Assembly: GCA_964352405.1 (NCBI GenBank)
Contig: CAYGRY010000115.1
Span: 1 to 5,437 of the forward strand
Reading direction: 5' to 3'
DNA length: 5,437 nt
Source: UBA4207 sp964352405
GTDB lineage: Bacteria > Bdellovibrionota > Bacteriovoracia > Bacteriovoracales > Bacteriovoracaceae
The position numbers were made by a program, and so were the translations under genes. Shown piece after piece: positions 1-5,437 of this stretch (the stretch's first letter is position 1; each line of letters begins with the position of its first letter). Under the pieces are notes generated by a model. That model saw only the letters and a program-made list of their open reading frames with translations. It made no database searches and had not been told where the DNA came from.

Positions 1-454
1 TAATATTGCCACGCTCATAACGGCGAGCAATACCAGTAATCAACTCACCTTCACGGTGCTTAAATTCAGAGAAAAGGATTTCACGTTCAGCATCGCGAAC
101 TTTTTGGAAAATAATTTGACGAGCGGTTTGAACGTCAACACGAGTAAAGTTAGGGTTCTCAATTTTAATACCAAGCTGGTCACCAACTTCGACATCTTCA
201 TCAAGTTCTTTTGCTGCATCTAATTTAATTTCAACGATAGGATCGCGAACATCTTCAACAACGTTTTTATATTGGAAAATCTCGATATCACCATCATCTG
301 GGTTATAACGAGTTTCGTATTCGCCTTGAATCCCAAATTTCTTACGAGCAGTTACCAAGAAAGCTTGCTCAATCGCTTTTACAACGATGGCTCTTTCAAT
401 TCCGCGATCTTTACCAAGCGCTTCAATAACTCTACCAATCTCAGAAAAATTCAT
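1..454 (-). CDS. nusA: Transcription termination/antitermination factor NusA, N-terminal part (partial, runs off the left edge)
   Basis: NusA binds RNA polymerase and controls pausing, intrinsic termination and antitermination; it also takes part in rRNA antitermination complexes. The 151 codons present begin MNFSEIGRVIEALG and follow E. coli NusA closely through the whole N-terminal polymerase-binding domain: the acidic IEIFQYKNVVEDV region, the conserved FTRVDVQTARQIIFQKVR stretch near residues 101-118, and REGELITGIARRYERGNI, which opens the S1 RNA-binding domain. The rest of S1 and the two KH domains lie outside the window, so only about a third of the usual 400-500 residues is visible. 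The ATG at 454 is preceded by AAAGGA about 8 nt upstream, a good ribosome binding site, and lies 21 nt after the rimP stop. This is the standard rimP-nusA pairing, so the two are presumably cotranscribed. Identity is secure; only the incompleteness limits it. Confidence 0.95.
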   Translation of the reverse strand, partial: MNFSEIGRVIEALGKDRGIERAIVVKAIEQAFLVTARKKFGIQGEYETRYNPDDGDIEIFQYKNVVEDVRDPIVEIKLDAAKELDEDVEVGDQLGIKIENPNFTRVDVQTARQIIFQKVRDAEREILFSEFKHREGELITGIARRYERGNI

Positions 455-475
455 AAAAACGTCCTTTAAATAACA

Positions 476-988
476 CTAGTCTCTATCTAGATTTGCTTTT
501 TTTATCGACTCAAATGGAAGGGTGTAATTAACTTTATCAAATCTGACAGTTATCTCACTCTCTTCAAGAGTCATCAGTCTTACTTTAATCTTTTTTTGTC
601 CTTTAAACTTCTTAGGACATTTTTCTTCTCCAACAATTTCTTCAAATCGTTTCTTTAAAAATAATGAAACTGACTGATTTAAAGCTGATTCGAAATGCTT
701 TACCGTCACAAGGTTTCGGTAAACACCCGGAGAAGAAACTTCTAACGTTAAATTGGCCGGTAGCCAGTCTTCTTCCATATAAGGGTCAAAGCCATGATCA
801 ACCTTAATACAATCTTCAATCACTGCCGTTCCAGTTTCATTGTTAACAATAAAAACCTGAAGAAGGCCGCTGGCTGGATTGAAACTAAAATCATAGAGCT
901 CAAGTCCGCTTTCAGCGACGACTTTTTGGCAAAGTTCAAAAAACTTTTGCTCGGTTGAATTGAGTTGCGTTTCTAGGGCGTTCGCCAT
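476..988 (-). CDS. rimP: Ribosome maturation factor RimP
   Basis: RimP (formerly YhbC/YlxS) binds the 30S subunit and assists its late maturation in the cytoplasm. The 170-residue product shows the family pattern: an N-terminal alpha/beta domain with IEDCIKVDHGFDPYM near residues 57-71, the hallmark LTLEVSSPGVYRNL at 80-93 (consensus LEVSSPGxxRPL), and a C-terminal SH3-like beta domain ending in PFESIKKANLD. It is slightly longer than the usual ~150 residues, mainly from a Lys-rich insertion around 121-135 (EEKCPKKFKGQKKIK). I chose ATG at 988: GGATGG at 999-1004 sits 10 nt upstream. An in-frame TTG at 1006 would add six residues but lies immediately beside the terminator U-tract and has no ribosome binding site. 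The position just ahead of nusA supports the call. Transcription probably passes through the terminator at 1010-1045. Confidence 0.94.
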   Translation of the reverse strand: MANALETQLNSTEQKFFELCQKVVAESGLELYDFSFNPASGLLQVFIVNNETGTAVIEDCIKVDHGFDPYMEEDWLPANLTLEVSSPGVYRNLVTVKHFESALNQSVSLFLKKRFEEIVGEEKCPKKFKGQKKIKVRLMTLEESEITVRFDKVNYTLPFESIKKANLDRD

Positions 989-998
989 TGCGAAGTTT

Positions 999-1004
999 CC
1001 ATCC
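999..1004 (-). promoter_or_regulatory. Ribosome binding site of rimP
   Basis: GGATGG on the minus strand lies 10 nt before the ATG at 988 and is the only purine-rich Shine-Dalgarno-like element there. It overlaps the codons just after the alternative TTG at 1006 and so decides for the ATG. It begins 5 nt downstream of the terminator U-tract, so the hairpin lies almost directly against the ribosome landing site. Confidence 0.6.
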
Positions 1005-1009
1005 AATAT

Positions 1010-1045
1010 AAAAAAAAAGGGTGGAAAAAAAATTTTCGTCCACCC
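1010..1045 (-). terminator. Intrinsic (Rho-independent) terminator facing into rimP
   Basis: On the minus strand GGGTGGA (1045-1039) pairs perfectly with TCCACCC (1025-1019). The 13-nt intervening segment CGAAAATTTTTTT can extend the stem by an AAAA/TTTT helix after a small bulge. Nine T follow directly (1018-1010). This is the classic hairpin plus U-tract. On the plus strand the hairpin is followed by an A-rich stretch without U, so it works only leftward. It lies about 100 bp after the stop of the RimI-like gene and 21 nt before the rimP ATG. It could end the three-gene operon upstream, act as a leader attenuator of rimP-nusA, or do both; the sequence alone does not separate these. Confidence 0.85.
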
Positions 1046-1078
1046 AAACCAAAAAACATTAAAACATATAGACGCAAT

Positions 1079-1107
1079 TGTTTACCAAAAGCGCAGCATC
1101 ATGACAA
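1079..1107 (-). promoter_or_regulatory. Weak candidate promoter for rimP-nusA
   Basis: On the minus strand TTGTCA (1107-1102, five of six matches to the -35 consensus) is followed after 17 nt by TAAACA (1084-1079, three of six matches to -10). Transcription would start near 1071 and give a leader of about 80 nt carrying the terminator at 1010-1045. The -10 match is poor and other AT-rich hexamers nearby (for example TATATG a little downstream) are as plausible, so this is only a candidate. Confidence 0.25.
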
Positions 1108-1143
1108 CTTAAAGCTTGAAATTAGGCTATTTTACGGGGGAAT

Positions 1144-1599
1144 CTAGAGTTTTAACACCATGGAAAAAGCGTCTTGACCATTTGCATAAAAACCTTTTAT
1201 GCGCCGCCCCTTTTGCCAGAAATGGCTTTTATAAAAGGATATGGCGGCTTTATTATCAACTTGCACTTCTAAGCTCGAGTCTTCAAAGCCTAAAGTTTGC
1301 AAAACTTCAACGCTCAACATCATTAATTTACTAGCGATCCCCGACCCTCTTTTCTCTGGTGTCGTGATGATTTTTAACAAATAAGCATGGGGGTGATTAT
1401 CAAGCTCCCAAAGGGCAAAAGCCTTTTGGTCATCGCTCACGAGTAAGTACTTACGATTATTTTTAGTAAAGTTTTGCCAATCAGATTCTAGCCAAGGCCA
1501 TGGGAAATACTCTTTCTCTAATTCAAAACACCACTTCAACGTAGACGGATCTAGATCATTGTTTTGTGATTTGAAATTATGCCATGTTTGAAATGTCAT
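1144..1599 (-). CDS. RimI-like GNAT N-acetyltransferase
   Basis: The 151-residue protein is a single GNAT domain that would transfer acetyl from acetyl-CoA to an amine, in RimI-type enzymes the N-terminal amine of a protein such as ribosomal protein bS18. It resembles RimI over its length: FPWPWLESDWQNF near 32-44 matches the family's FPWSE... start region, and motif A is LLKIITTPEKRGSGIASKL (74-92) with the acetyl-CoA pyrophosphate loop RGSGIA at 84-89. LEVQVDNKAAISFYKSHF (110-127) is the RimI signature. The catalytic pair corresponds to Glu111 and Tyr123, with the same 12-residue spacing as Glu103 and Tyr115 of E. coli RimI. The usual LGF after the Tyr is replaced by SHF. The ATG follows the preceding gene's TAG with no gap and no clear Shine-Dalgarno, suggesting translational coupling. 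The acetylated substrate cannot be read from sequence, so I withhold the rimI symbol. Confidence 0.82.
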   Translation of the reverse strand: MTFQTWHNFKSQNNDLDPSTLKWCFELEKEYFPWPWLESDWQNFTKNNRKYLLVSDDQKAFALWELDNHPHAYLLKIITTPEKRGSGIASKLMMLSVEVLQTLGFEDSSLEVQVDNKAAISFYKSHFWQKGRRIKGFYANGQDAFSMVLKL

Positions 1600-2139
1600 C
1601 TAGAGATAAACTTCGTGATTTTTAGCTTTATTAATCGATTCAATAAATGACTTCGCACGCTTTTGATCTTCTTTGTCGCGCTTTTTCGCGTCACTTTTAA
1701 ATTTATTTCGAAGTAAGATTTCTGCTCTAACAACGAGATCTATCGGAGGAGAATTCTGCTTTTCAAGGCAAGCGAAAGATGAAGGAAGTTTAGTATCGGG
1801 CTGGATATTTTGAGTCTGACCATAGAGAATGAATTTAACCAGAGTAATGCCTCTTTCGATGGCGTTTTTCTCTGATTCTGTTAAGTTTCTAGACTCAGCG
1901 ATATCTAAGGTTTCATTCATAAGCTGAAAATCGTTACTACTAATTCCCATACTTCTAAGTAAGAAGGAACTTCTTCCAAGACATTTGAGTTGGCCCCAAT
2001 CTTTTAACCAAACAGAAAAGGCTTCTTTAAAGAAAACTTGTTTTTCTATACGAAAAAGAGCTCTGTCTTTAACCAGGAGTTTTTCTTGTGAAAAACAAGA
2101 AAATGAGAGGAAGAAAATGAGAGCTAAGCGCCCTATCAC
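1600..2139 (-). CDS. Small secreted protein of unknown function
   Basis: I do not recognise this 179-residue protein. It begins MIGRLALIFFLSFSCFSQEK: a short basic start, a hydrophobic core at 5-14, and a plausible signal peptidase I site after CFS (residue 17), so it is probably exported to the periplasm or beyond. The Cys at 15 is not in a good lipobox (S-F-S-C), so a lipoprotein is less likely. The mature part has two cysteines (53 and 124) that could form a disulfide. Its last ~40 residues are strongly charged and look helical (KSDAKKRDKEDQKRAK). The GTG start at 2139 lies 3 nt after the stop of the TPR gene, in the same frame, with no strong ribosome binding site; the signal peptide is what supports this start. 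Translation probably depends on the upstream gene. The first mature residues (LVKDRALFRIEKQVFF) faintly recall N-terminal segments of SurA-like periplasmic chaperones, but no PPIase domain is present and I do not claim it. Confidence 0.75.
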   Translation of the reverse strand: MIGRLALIFFLSFSCFSQEKLLVKDRALFRIEKQVFFKEAFSVWLKDWGQLKCLGRSSFLLRSMGISSNDFQLMNETLDIAESRNLTESEKNAIERGITLVKFILYGQTQNIQPDTKLPSSFACLEKQNSPPIDLVVRAEILLRNKFKSDAKKRDKEDQKRAKSFIESINKAKNHEVYL

Positions 2140-2142
2140 AAC

Positions 2143-3450
2143 TTAAACAGGAGAACTTAGTTCAACGTTACCAATCGCCGCTGCATTTTGGCCGCGAGAT
2201 TCGTTGTGGAAGCGAATATTCACATGAGGATTGAAGGTATAACCATCTTTTCCACGAATAATATACTTACGCTTATCCGACTTATCGTTTCTATCACCCT
2301 TAGGCTCAATCAACTTTCTAAGACGAGAAACACTTGTATAGATTAATTTATCGTGAATAAGTGGGTTGTATTCATCTTTCCAAATCATGCTCGCAAGCTG
2401 GTCTTTATCGTAATAACTTCCAGGGTTTTTTGCTAACAAGAAAAGGATCTCAAGAAGAACAAAACGGTGCTTAAAGTCGATGGTTCCAAGACTTCTTTCT
2501 TTAACCTTACGGTTAACTCTGTCGAGGAAGATATCAACGCTTGAATCGTTAACATCATCAACTTCTTTTTGCAGCATATCTGTTAGGCGCTTAAAGACGC
2601 GCTTATCAACTGTGTCTAAAGCAAGGCCGAAGTACTCAAGGGCAAGTTCGTACTTACCTGAGAACTTATGCGCCATACCCTTAGCAAGAAGGACATAACC
2701 ATAAAGGTTCCAGCATTTCTTTTCATTAAGAATACGATTGGCTTTATCAAGGTTTTCTAGAGCGATTTCGTAGTTCTCATCTGCTAATTCAACTTTAGCA
2801 AGATGGTGATACATGGCTCCTAGAAGATAGTTTTTCGTAATAATCGTTAATAGCTGATTAAGCTGAGTAAGATAATCACGAGCAGCAGTATTATCTTGGC
2901 GATTTGTCGCATTCATCGCTAGAGCAAGAAGACATTTTGCCAGCAGTTCTGGCTCGTTTTCTTCTTTTGAACGCTTATAAGCCAGTTCAAAGTTTTGCTT
3001 AGCTTCATCAAATTTAGAGCTATAGTTTTTAACAATACCAACATTGTAGAAGTATTCAGCGCTAAGGCTTGCAAGATTCGCTGTCATTTCATCAACTAAA
3101 GTCTCAGCTTCAGTAATATAAAGACCAGCTTTGGTGTTTTCGAGTCTTTCAGATGCAATACGGATCAAGAATCCGTAAACTTTAAGCATCGAGAAGATAT
3201 CACGAGGTCTTTCACCGCATTTAAGCGAAAGAATGAAATTCTCTTCGGCCTTAATAAGGTCAGCTTTATCGTAATGAAGCTTTCCAAGCTGGTAAAAGGA
3301 TCTCCCAAGAGCGGCTTGATTAGTAGCATCGGCACTTATTTGTAAGGTGTCTTCACTACGCTCAAGAAAAGCTAAGGAATTTTCAATGTTGTTAGGCTTT
3401 AATGTAACAGTAACGGTACTTTGTAAGCCTGCCATTTCTTCATTAATCAC
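2143..3450 (-). CDS. TPR-repeat protein with C-terminal OmpR/PhoB-type winged-helix DNA-binding domain
   Basis: A likely cytoplasmic transcriptional regulator of about 435 residues. After a short N-terminal segment come at least four or five TPR-like helical pairs, with clear examples spelled FYQLGKLHYDKADLIKAEENF, YFYNVGIVKNYSSKFDEA, MYHHLAKVELADENYEIAL and LAKGMAHKFSGKYELALEYF. The last ~90 residues form a winged helix: TIDFKHRFVLLEILFLLAKN, DKDQLASMIW, then the recognition-helix region IYTSVSRLRKLIEP and the wing YIIRGKDGYTF. There is no receiver, transmembrane or ATPase domain, so the signal is probably sensed through TPR protein contacts. The open frame extends to a GTG at 3579, but that extension contains a candidate promoter and is Cys-rich (three Cys in 41 residues, against three in the rest). 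I chose GTG 3450 because AGGGA lies 7 nt upstream; ATG 3456, two codons earlier, would have it only 1-2 nt away. It is the first gene of a tight operon and divergent from thrS. Targets are unknown. Confidence 0.85.
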   Translation of the reverse strand: MINEEMAGLQSTVTVTLKPNNIENSLAFLERSEDTLQISADATNQAALGRSFYQLGKLHYDKADLIKAEENFILSLKCGERPRDIFSMLKVYGFLIRIASERLENTKAGLYITEAETLVDEMTANLASLSAEYFYNVGIVKNYSSKFDEAKQNFELAYKRSKEENEPELLAKCLLALAMNATNRQDNTAARDYLTQLNQLLTIITKNYLLGAMYHHLAKVELADENYEIALENLDKANRILNEKKCWNLYGYVLLAKGMAHKFSGKYELALEYFGLALDTVDKRVFKRLTDMLQKEVDDVNDSSVDIFLDRVNRKVKERSLGTIDFKHRFVLLEILFLLAKNPGSYYDKDQLASMIWKDEYNPLIHDKLIYTSVSRLRKLIEPKGDRNDKSDKRKYIIRGKDGYTFNPHVNIRFHNESRGQNAAAIGNVELSSPV

Positions 3451-3457
3451 GTGCATT

Positions 3458-3462
3458 TCCCT
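3458..3462 (-). promoter_or_regulatory. Ribosome binding site deciding the start of the TPR/winged-helix gene
   Basis: AGGGA on the minus strand lies 7 nt before GTG 3450. It is too close to ATG 3456 to serve that codon, and no comparable element precedes GTG 3579 at proper distance. This favours a 435-residue product, though ATG 3456 or ATG 3435 cannot be excluded. Confidence 0.45.
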
Positions 3463-3520
3463 GCAAAAGGTTGCATTACCATCTAGTCCCTTTACAGGGT
3501 ATCGAAGGTTTACGCTTTGT

Positions 3521-3548
3521 CTTATCACGGTGCAAGGCGATTGGTCAA
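3521..3548 (-). promoter_or_regulatory. Candidate sigma70-type promoter for the TPR/winged-helix operon
   Basis: On the minus strand TTGACC (3548-3543, five of six to the -35 consensus) is followed after 16 nt by GATAAG (3526-3521, four of six to -10). Transcription would begin near 3514 and leave a leader of about 60 nt before GTG 3450. This fits the shorter gene start, because the promoter would otherwise lie inside the coding region. A 6-bp inverted repeat, CACGGT at 3526-3531 and ACCGTG at 3563-3568, brackets the -35 and touches the -10, and could be an operator. A second, weaker TATAAA box on the same strand lies at 3594-3599. Confidence 0.4.
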
Positions 3549-3640
3549 AACAGGTGTCAGAAACCGTGTAAAAATTCACCTTTAACTCATTGATTTATAG
3601 TTAGCCCCTTGGTACTGTTCATTGGACATAAACGTTGCTA

Positions 3641-3673
3641 TTTTAGGTAGTTAGAGCACTTTTTTAGGTAGTT
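3641..3673 (+). repeat. Perfect 12-bp direct repeat in the thrS leader
   Basis: TTTTAGGTAGTT occurs at 3641-3652 and again at 3662-3673, so the copies repeat with a 21-bp period, two turns of B-DNA. The second copy supplies the thrS Shine-Dalgarno (AGGT at 3666-3669, 8 nt before GTG 3678). The first copy has no start codon at suitable distance. It may be a tandem protein-binding site, a leader RNA element, or simply a small duplication of the ribosome binding region. Confidence 0.8.
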
Positions 3674-3677
3674 GCAC

Positions 3678-5435
3678 GTGGCACAATCACAAGAATACAA
3701 AATTGACACTATTAGACACTCCATGGCCCATCTCATGGCACAAGCGATTACGCACCAATTTCCAGATGAACATGTTGAGTTTGGAGTAGGTCCTGTTATC
3801 GATCATGGATTTTACTATGATGTTGAAATGGATCATCGCTTAAATGAAGCTGATCTTAAAAACATTGAAAAAAAGATGAAGGAGTTAATTAAGAAAAAAC
3901 TCCCTATCGAACGTAAAGTCATGAAGCGCGATGAAGCGATAAAACACTTTGAAGACATTGATCAAAAATTAAAAGTTGAATTGATCAGTGACATTCCTGC
4001 TGATGAAGAAATTTCTTTTTTCACTCAGGGAGACTTTATTGATTTATGTCGTGGTCCTCACGTAGAAAATACAAACAATCTTCCATTTAGCTTTAAGCTA
4101 ACTCACGTTGCTGGCGCCTATTGGCGTGGTAGCGAAAAAAACCAGATGCTTCAACGAGTGTACGCGGTTTGTTTTTCATCTAAAGAAGAACTTCAAGATC
4201 ATCTTAAGATGCTGGAAGAAGCCAAGCGCCGAGACCACAGAAAACTTGGTAAAGAACTTGAGCTCTTTCATTTTGAGCCAGTTGCTCCTGCTTCACCATT
4301 CTTTATGCCTAAAGGCGCTTTCATTTATAATGAACTCGTCTCCTTCATGAGAAGAATCTACGATCAGTTTGGTTATTCTGAAGTGATCACTCCTCAAATT
4401 CTTGACTCTGATCTTTGGCATACTTCTGGTCACTACGCGCACTACAAAGAAAATATGTATTTCTCTAATATTGATGACAGAGAATACGCCGTTAAACCAA
4501 TGAACTGTCCTTGTCATATGTTGATGTTTAAACATTACAAGTACAGCTACCGTGATCTTCCTCTTCGCTACGCTGACTTTGGTCGCCTTCACCGCTATGA
4601 AAAAGCTGGTGCGGTTGCAGGTCTAACTCGTGTAAGAACTTTTTGCCAAGACGATGCCCATATCTTTATCCCTATGGATAAGATCCAAGGCGAAATTCAA
4701 GATCTCATGCGTATGTTCTTTATTTGCTACGAACACTTTGGCTTCACTGGCATTAAAGTAAATCTTTCCACTCGCCCAGAAGATAAAGCTGGTGATGATG
4801 CGACTTGGGATATTGCTGAAGGTGCTTTAAAAGATGCACTCGATGCTTCTGGACACGCCTATCATATAAAAGAAGGCGACGGCGCGTTCTATGGCCCAAA
4901 AATTGACGTTGAAATTGCGGACGCGCTTGGACGTTATTTCCAACTTGGAACAATCCAGCTCGACTTCCAACTCCCAGATCGCTTTGACTTAACTTTCACT
5001 AATCAAGATGGAAAAGAAGAGCGCCCGGTTGTTATCCATAGAGCACTACTTGGATCCCTTGAAAGATTCATCGGTGTTTATATTGAACACGTTGGCGCCG
5101 CCTTCCCATTTTGGATTGCACCTGAGCAAGCCATCATTGTTCCTGTTAATAACGAAACTCATGAAGCAGCAGCTTCTGTACTTGCGGGCGAACTTAGAAG
5201 CCTAGGTCTGAGAATTCGCGTTGATAATAGAAACGAGACAATGGGATATAAAACTCGTCAAATTCAAAAATCAAAAGTGCCATATATGATTGTGATTGGA
5301 GATCGCGAGATTGAAACACAATCAGTCTCTCTTAGAGCTTACGGCTCAAGAGATAGCGAAACCTTAACTAACGCAGATGTTAAGAAGCTATTTACAGAAC
5401 TCAACCAGGAGCGAGTCCCCAAAGAGCTACGATAA
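3678..5435 (+). CDS. thrS: Threonyl-tRNA synthetase, TGS-less form
   Basis: Class II synthetase that charges tRNA-Thr with threonine, working as a cytoplasmic homodimer. The 585 residues begin directly with the editing domain: HSMAH (His14, His18) and DLCRGPH (Cys124, His128) match the E. coli editing residues His73, His77, Cys182 and His186. In the catalytic core the zinc ligands Cys277 (MNCPCH), His328 (QDDAHIF) and His454 (IHRALLG) all lie exactly 57 residues before E. coli Cys334, His385 and His511, and motif 2 Arg306 matches Arg363. The motif 3 region is RALLGSLERFIG. The anticodon-binding domain starts near PFWIAPEQ and runs to the end. What is missing is the ~60-residue N-terminal TGS domain. 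No frameshift explains this: TAG lies in frame at 3669-3671 and the upstream DNA encodes nothing similar. I chose GTG 3678 (AGGT 8 nt upstream) over TTG 3672, where the spacing would be about 3 nt. The stop codon lies 2 bp before the window edge; no terminator is visible. Confidence 0.97.
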   Translation: MAQSQEYKIDTIRHSMAHLMAQAITHQFPDEHVEFGVGPVIDHGFYYDVEMDHRLNEADLKNIEKKMKELIKKKLPIERKVMKRDEAIKHFEDIDQKLKVELISDIPADEEISFFTQGDFIDLCRGPHVENTNNLPFSFKLTHVAGAYWRGSEKNQMLQRVYAVCFSSKEELQDHLKMLEEAKRRDHRKLGKELELFHFEPVAPASPFFMPKGAFIYNELVSFMRRIYDQFGYSEVITPQILDSDLWHTSGHYAHYKENMYFSNIDDREYAVKPMNCPCHMLMFKHYKYSYRDLPLRYADFGRLHRYEKAGAVAGLTRVRTFCQDDAHIFIPMDKIQGEIQDLMRMFFICYEHFGFTGIKVNLSTRPEDKAGDDATWDIAEGALKDALDASGHAYHIKEGDGAFYGPKIDVEIADALGRYFQLGTIQLDFQLPDRFDLTFTNQDGKEERPVVIHRALLGSLERFIGVYIEHVGAAFPFWIAPEQAIIVPVNNETHEAAASVLAGELRSLGLRIRVDNRNETMGYKTRQIQKSKVPYMIVIGDREIETQSVSLRAYGSRDSETLTNADVKKLFTELNQERVPKELR

Positions 5436-5437
5436 AC

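Noticed and set aside
272..469. Plus-strand open frame of 65 codons
   Set aside because: It lies antisense to nusA, whose minus-strand translation matches the family throughout; the plus-strand product resembles nothing and has no ribosome binding site.
1046..1143. Possible tRNA gene upstream of rimP, as with metY in E. coli
   Set aside because: I read both strands for a T-loop (GTTCRANNC), an acceptor stem and a CCA end and found no cloverleaf.
1116..1334. Plus-strand open frame of 72 codons beginning in the gap before the RimI-like gene
   Set aside because: Most of it is antisense to the conserved GNAT C-terminal region, and it lacks family resemblance and a good ribosome binding site.
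3590..3618. Plus-strand promoter for thrS: TTGATT, 17 nt, TACTGT
   Set aside because: The -10 matches only three of six positions and other AT-rich hexamers nearby are equally good. A thrS promoter must exist in this gap or overlap it, but I cannot point to it.
3600..3677. T-box or E. coli-like operator RNA in the thrS leader
   Set aside because: The leader is too short for a T-box, lacks a terminator/antiterminator pair, and shows no stable hairpin presenting a threonine anticodon.
4486..4540. MNCPCH in place of MNCPGH beside the ThrRS zinc ligand
   Set aside because: The zinc ligand Cys277 itself is present, and the extra Cys is, to my knowledge, a common natural variant in bacterial ThrRS.
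4293..4953. Minus-strand open frames of 99 and 66 codons inside thrS
   Set aside because: They are antisense shadows of strongly conserved ThrRS catalytic-domain sequence with no independent coding signal.

Overview
The window is compact, AT-rich bacterial chromosome (roughly 40% G+C by eye) dominated by core translation and transcription genes. Gene content (rimP-nusA, thrS), the Gram-negative style of the proteins, and a TPR plus winged-helix regulator next to a small secreted protein suggest a proteobacterium-like or Bdellovibrionota-type organism, perhaps of the Bacteriovorax/Peredibacter group. That placement is an inference from general resemblance, not from a diagnostic marker.

Layout: five genes read leftward and one reads rightward. 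From the divergent promoter region near 3.5 kb, the minus strand carries a TPR-repeat protein with a C-terminal OmpR/PhoB-type winged helix, then a small secreted protein I do not recognise, then a RimI-like GNAT acetyltransferase. These three are packed with gaps of 3 and 0 nt and all lie in one reading frame. After 155 bp without a gene come rimP and the first 151 codons of nusA, which runs off the left edge. Rightward from the divergent region is a complete thrS, whose stop codon lies 2 bp before the right edge.

The two non-coding stretches hold most of the regulatory interest. The 155 bp upstream of rimP contain a textbook intrinsic terminator (7-bp GC-rich stem, then nine U) facing into rimP; its U-tract ends only 21 nt before the rimP start codon and 5 nt before the Shine-Dalgarno. 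There is no room for a separate promoter after it, so rimP-nusA transcription must read through it or initiate on top of it. This is the arrangement expected for attenuation, including NusA autoregulation. The roughly 227 bp between the TPR gene and thrS hold a candidate leftward promoter and a perfect 12-bp direct repeat with a 21-bp period, whose second copy contains the thrS Shine-Dalgarno.

Functionally, RimP (30S maturation), NusA (transcription elongation and termination), ThrRS (tRNA charging) and a RimI-like protein acetyltransferase form a gene-expression cluster. The TPR/winged-helix protein and the secreted protein are the lineage-specific, undescribed part. ThrRS lacks the N-terminal TGS domain but keeps every editing, zinc and catalytic residue I could check. 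I see no mobile elements, CRISPR arrays, tRNA or rRNA genes. No new defence or mobile system is supported by this sequence.
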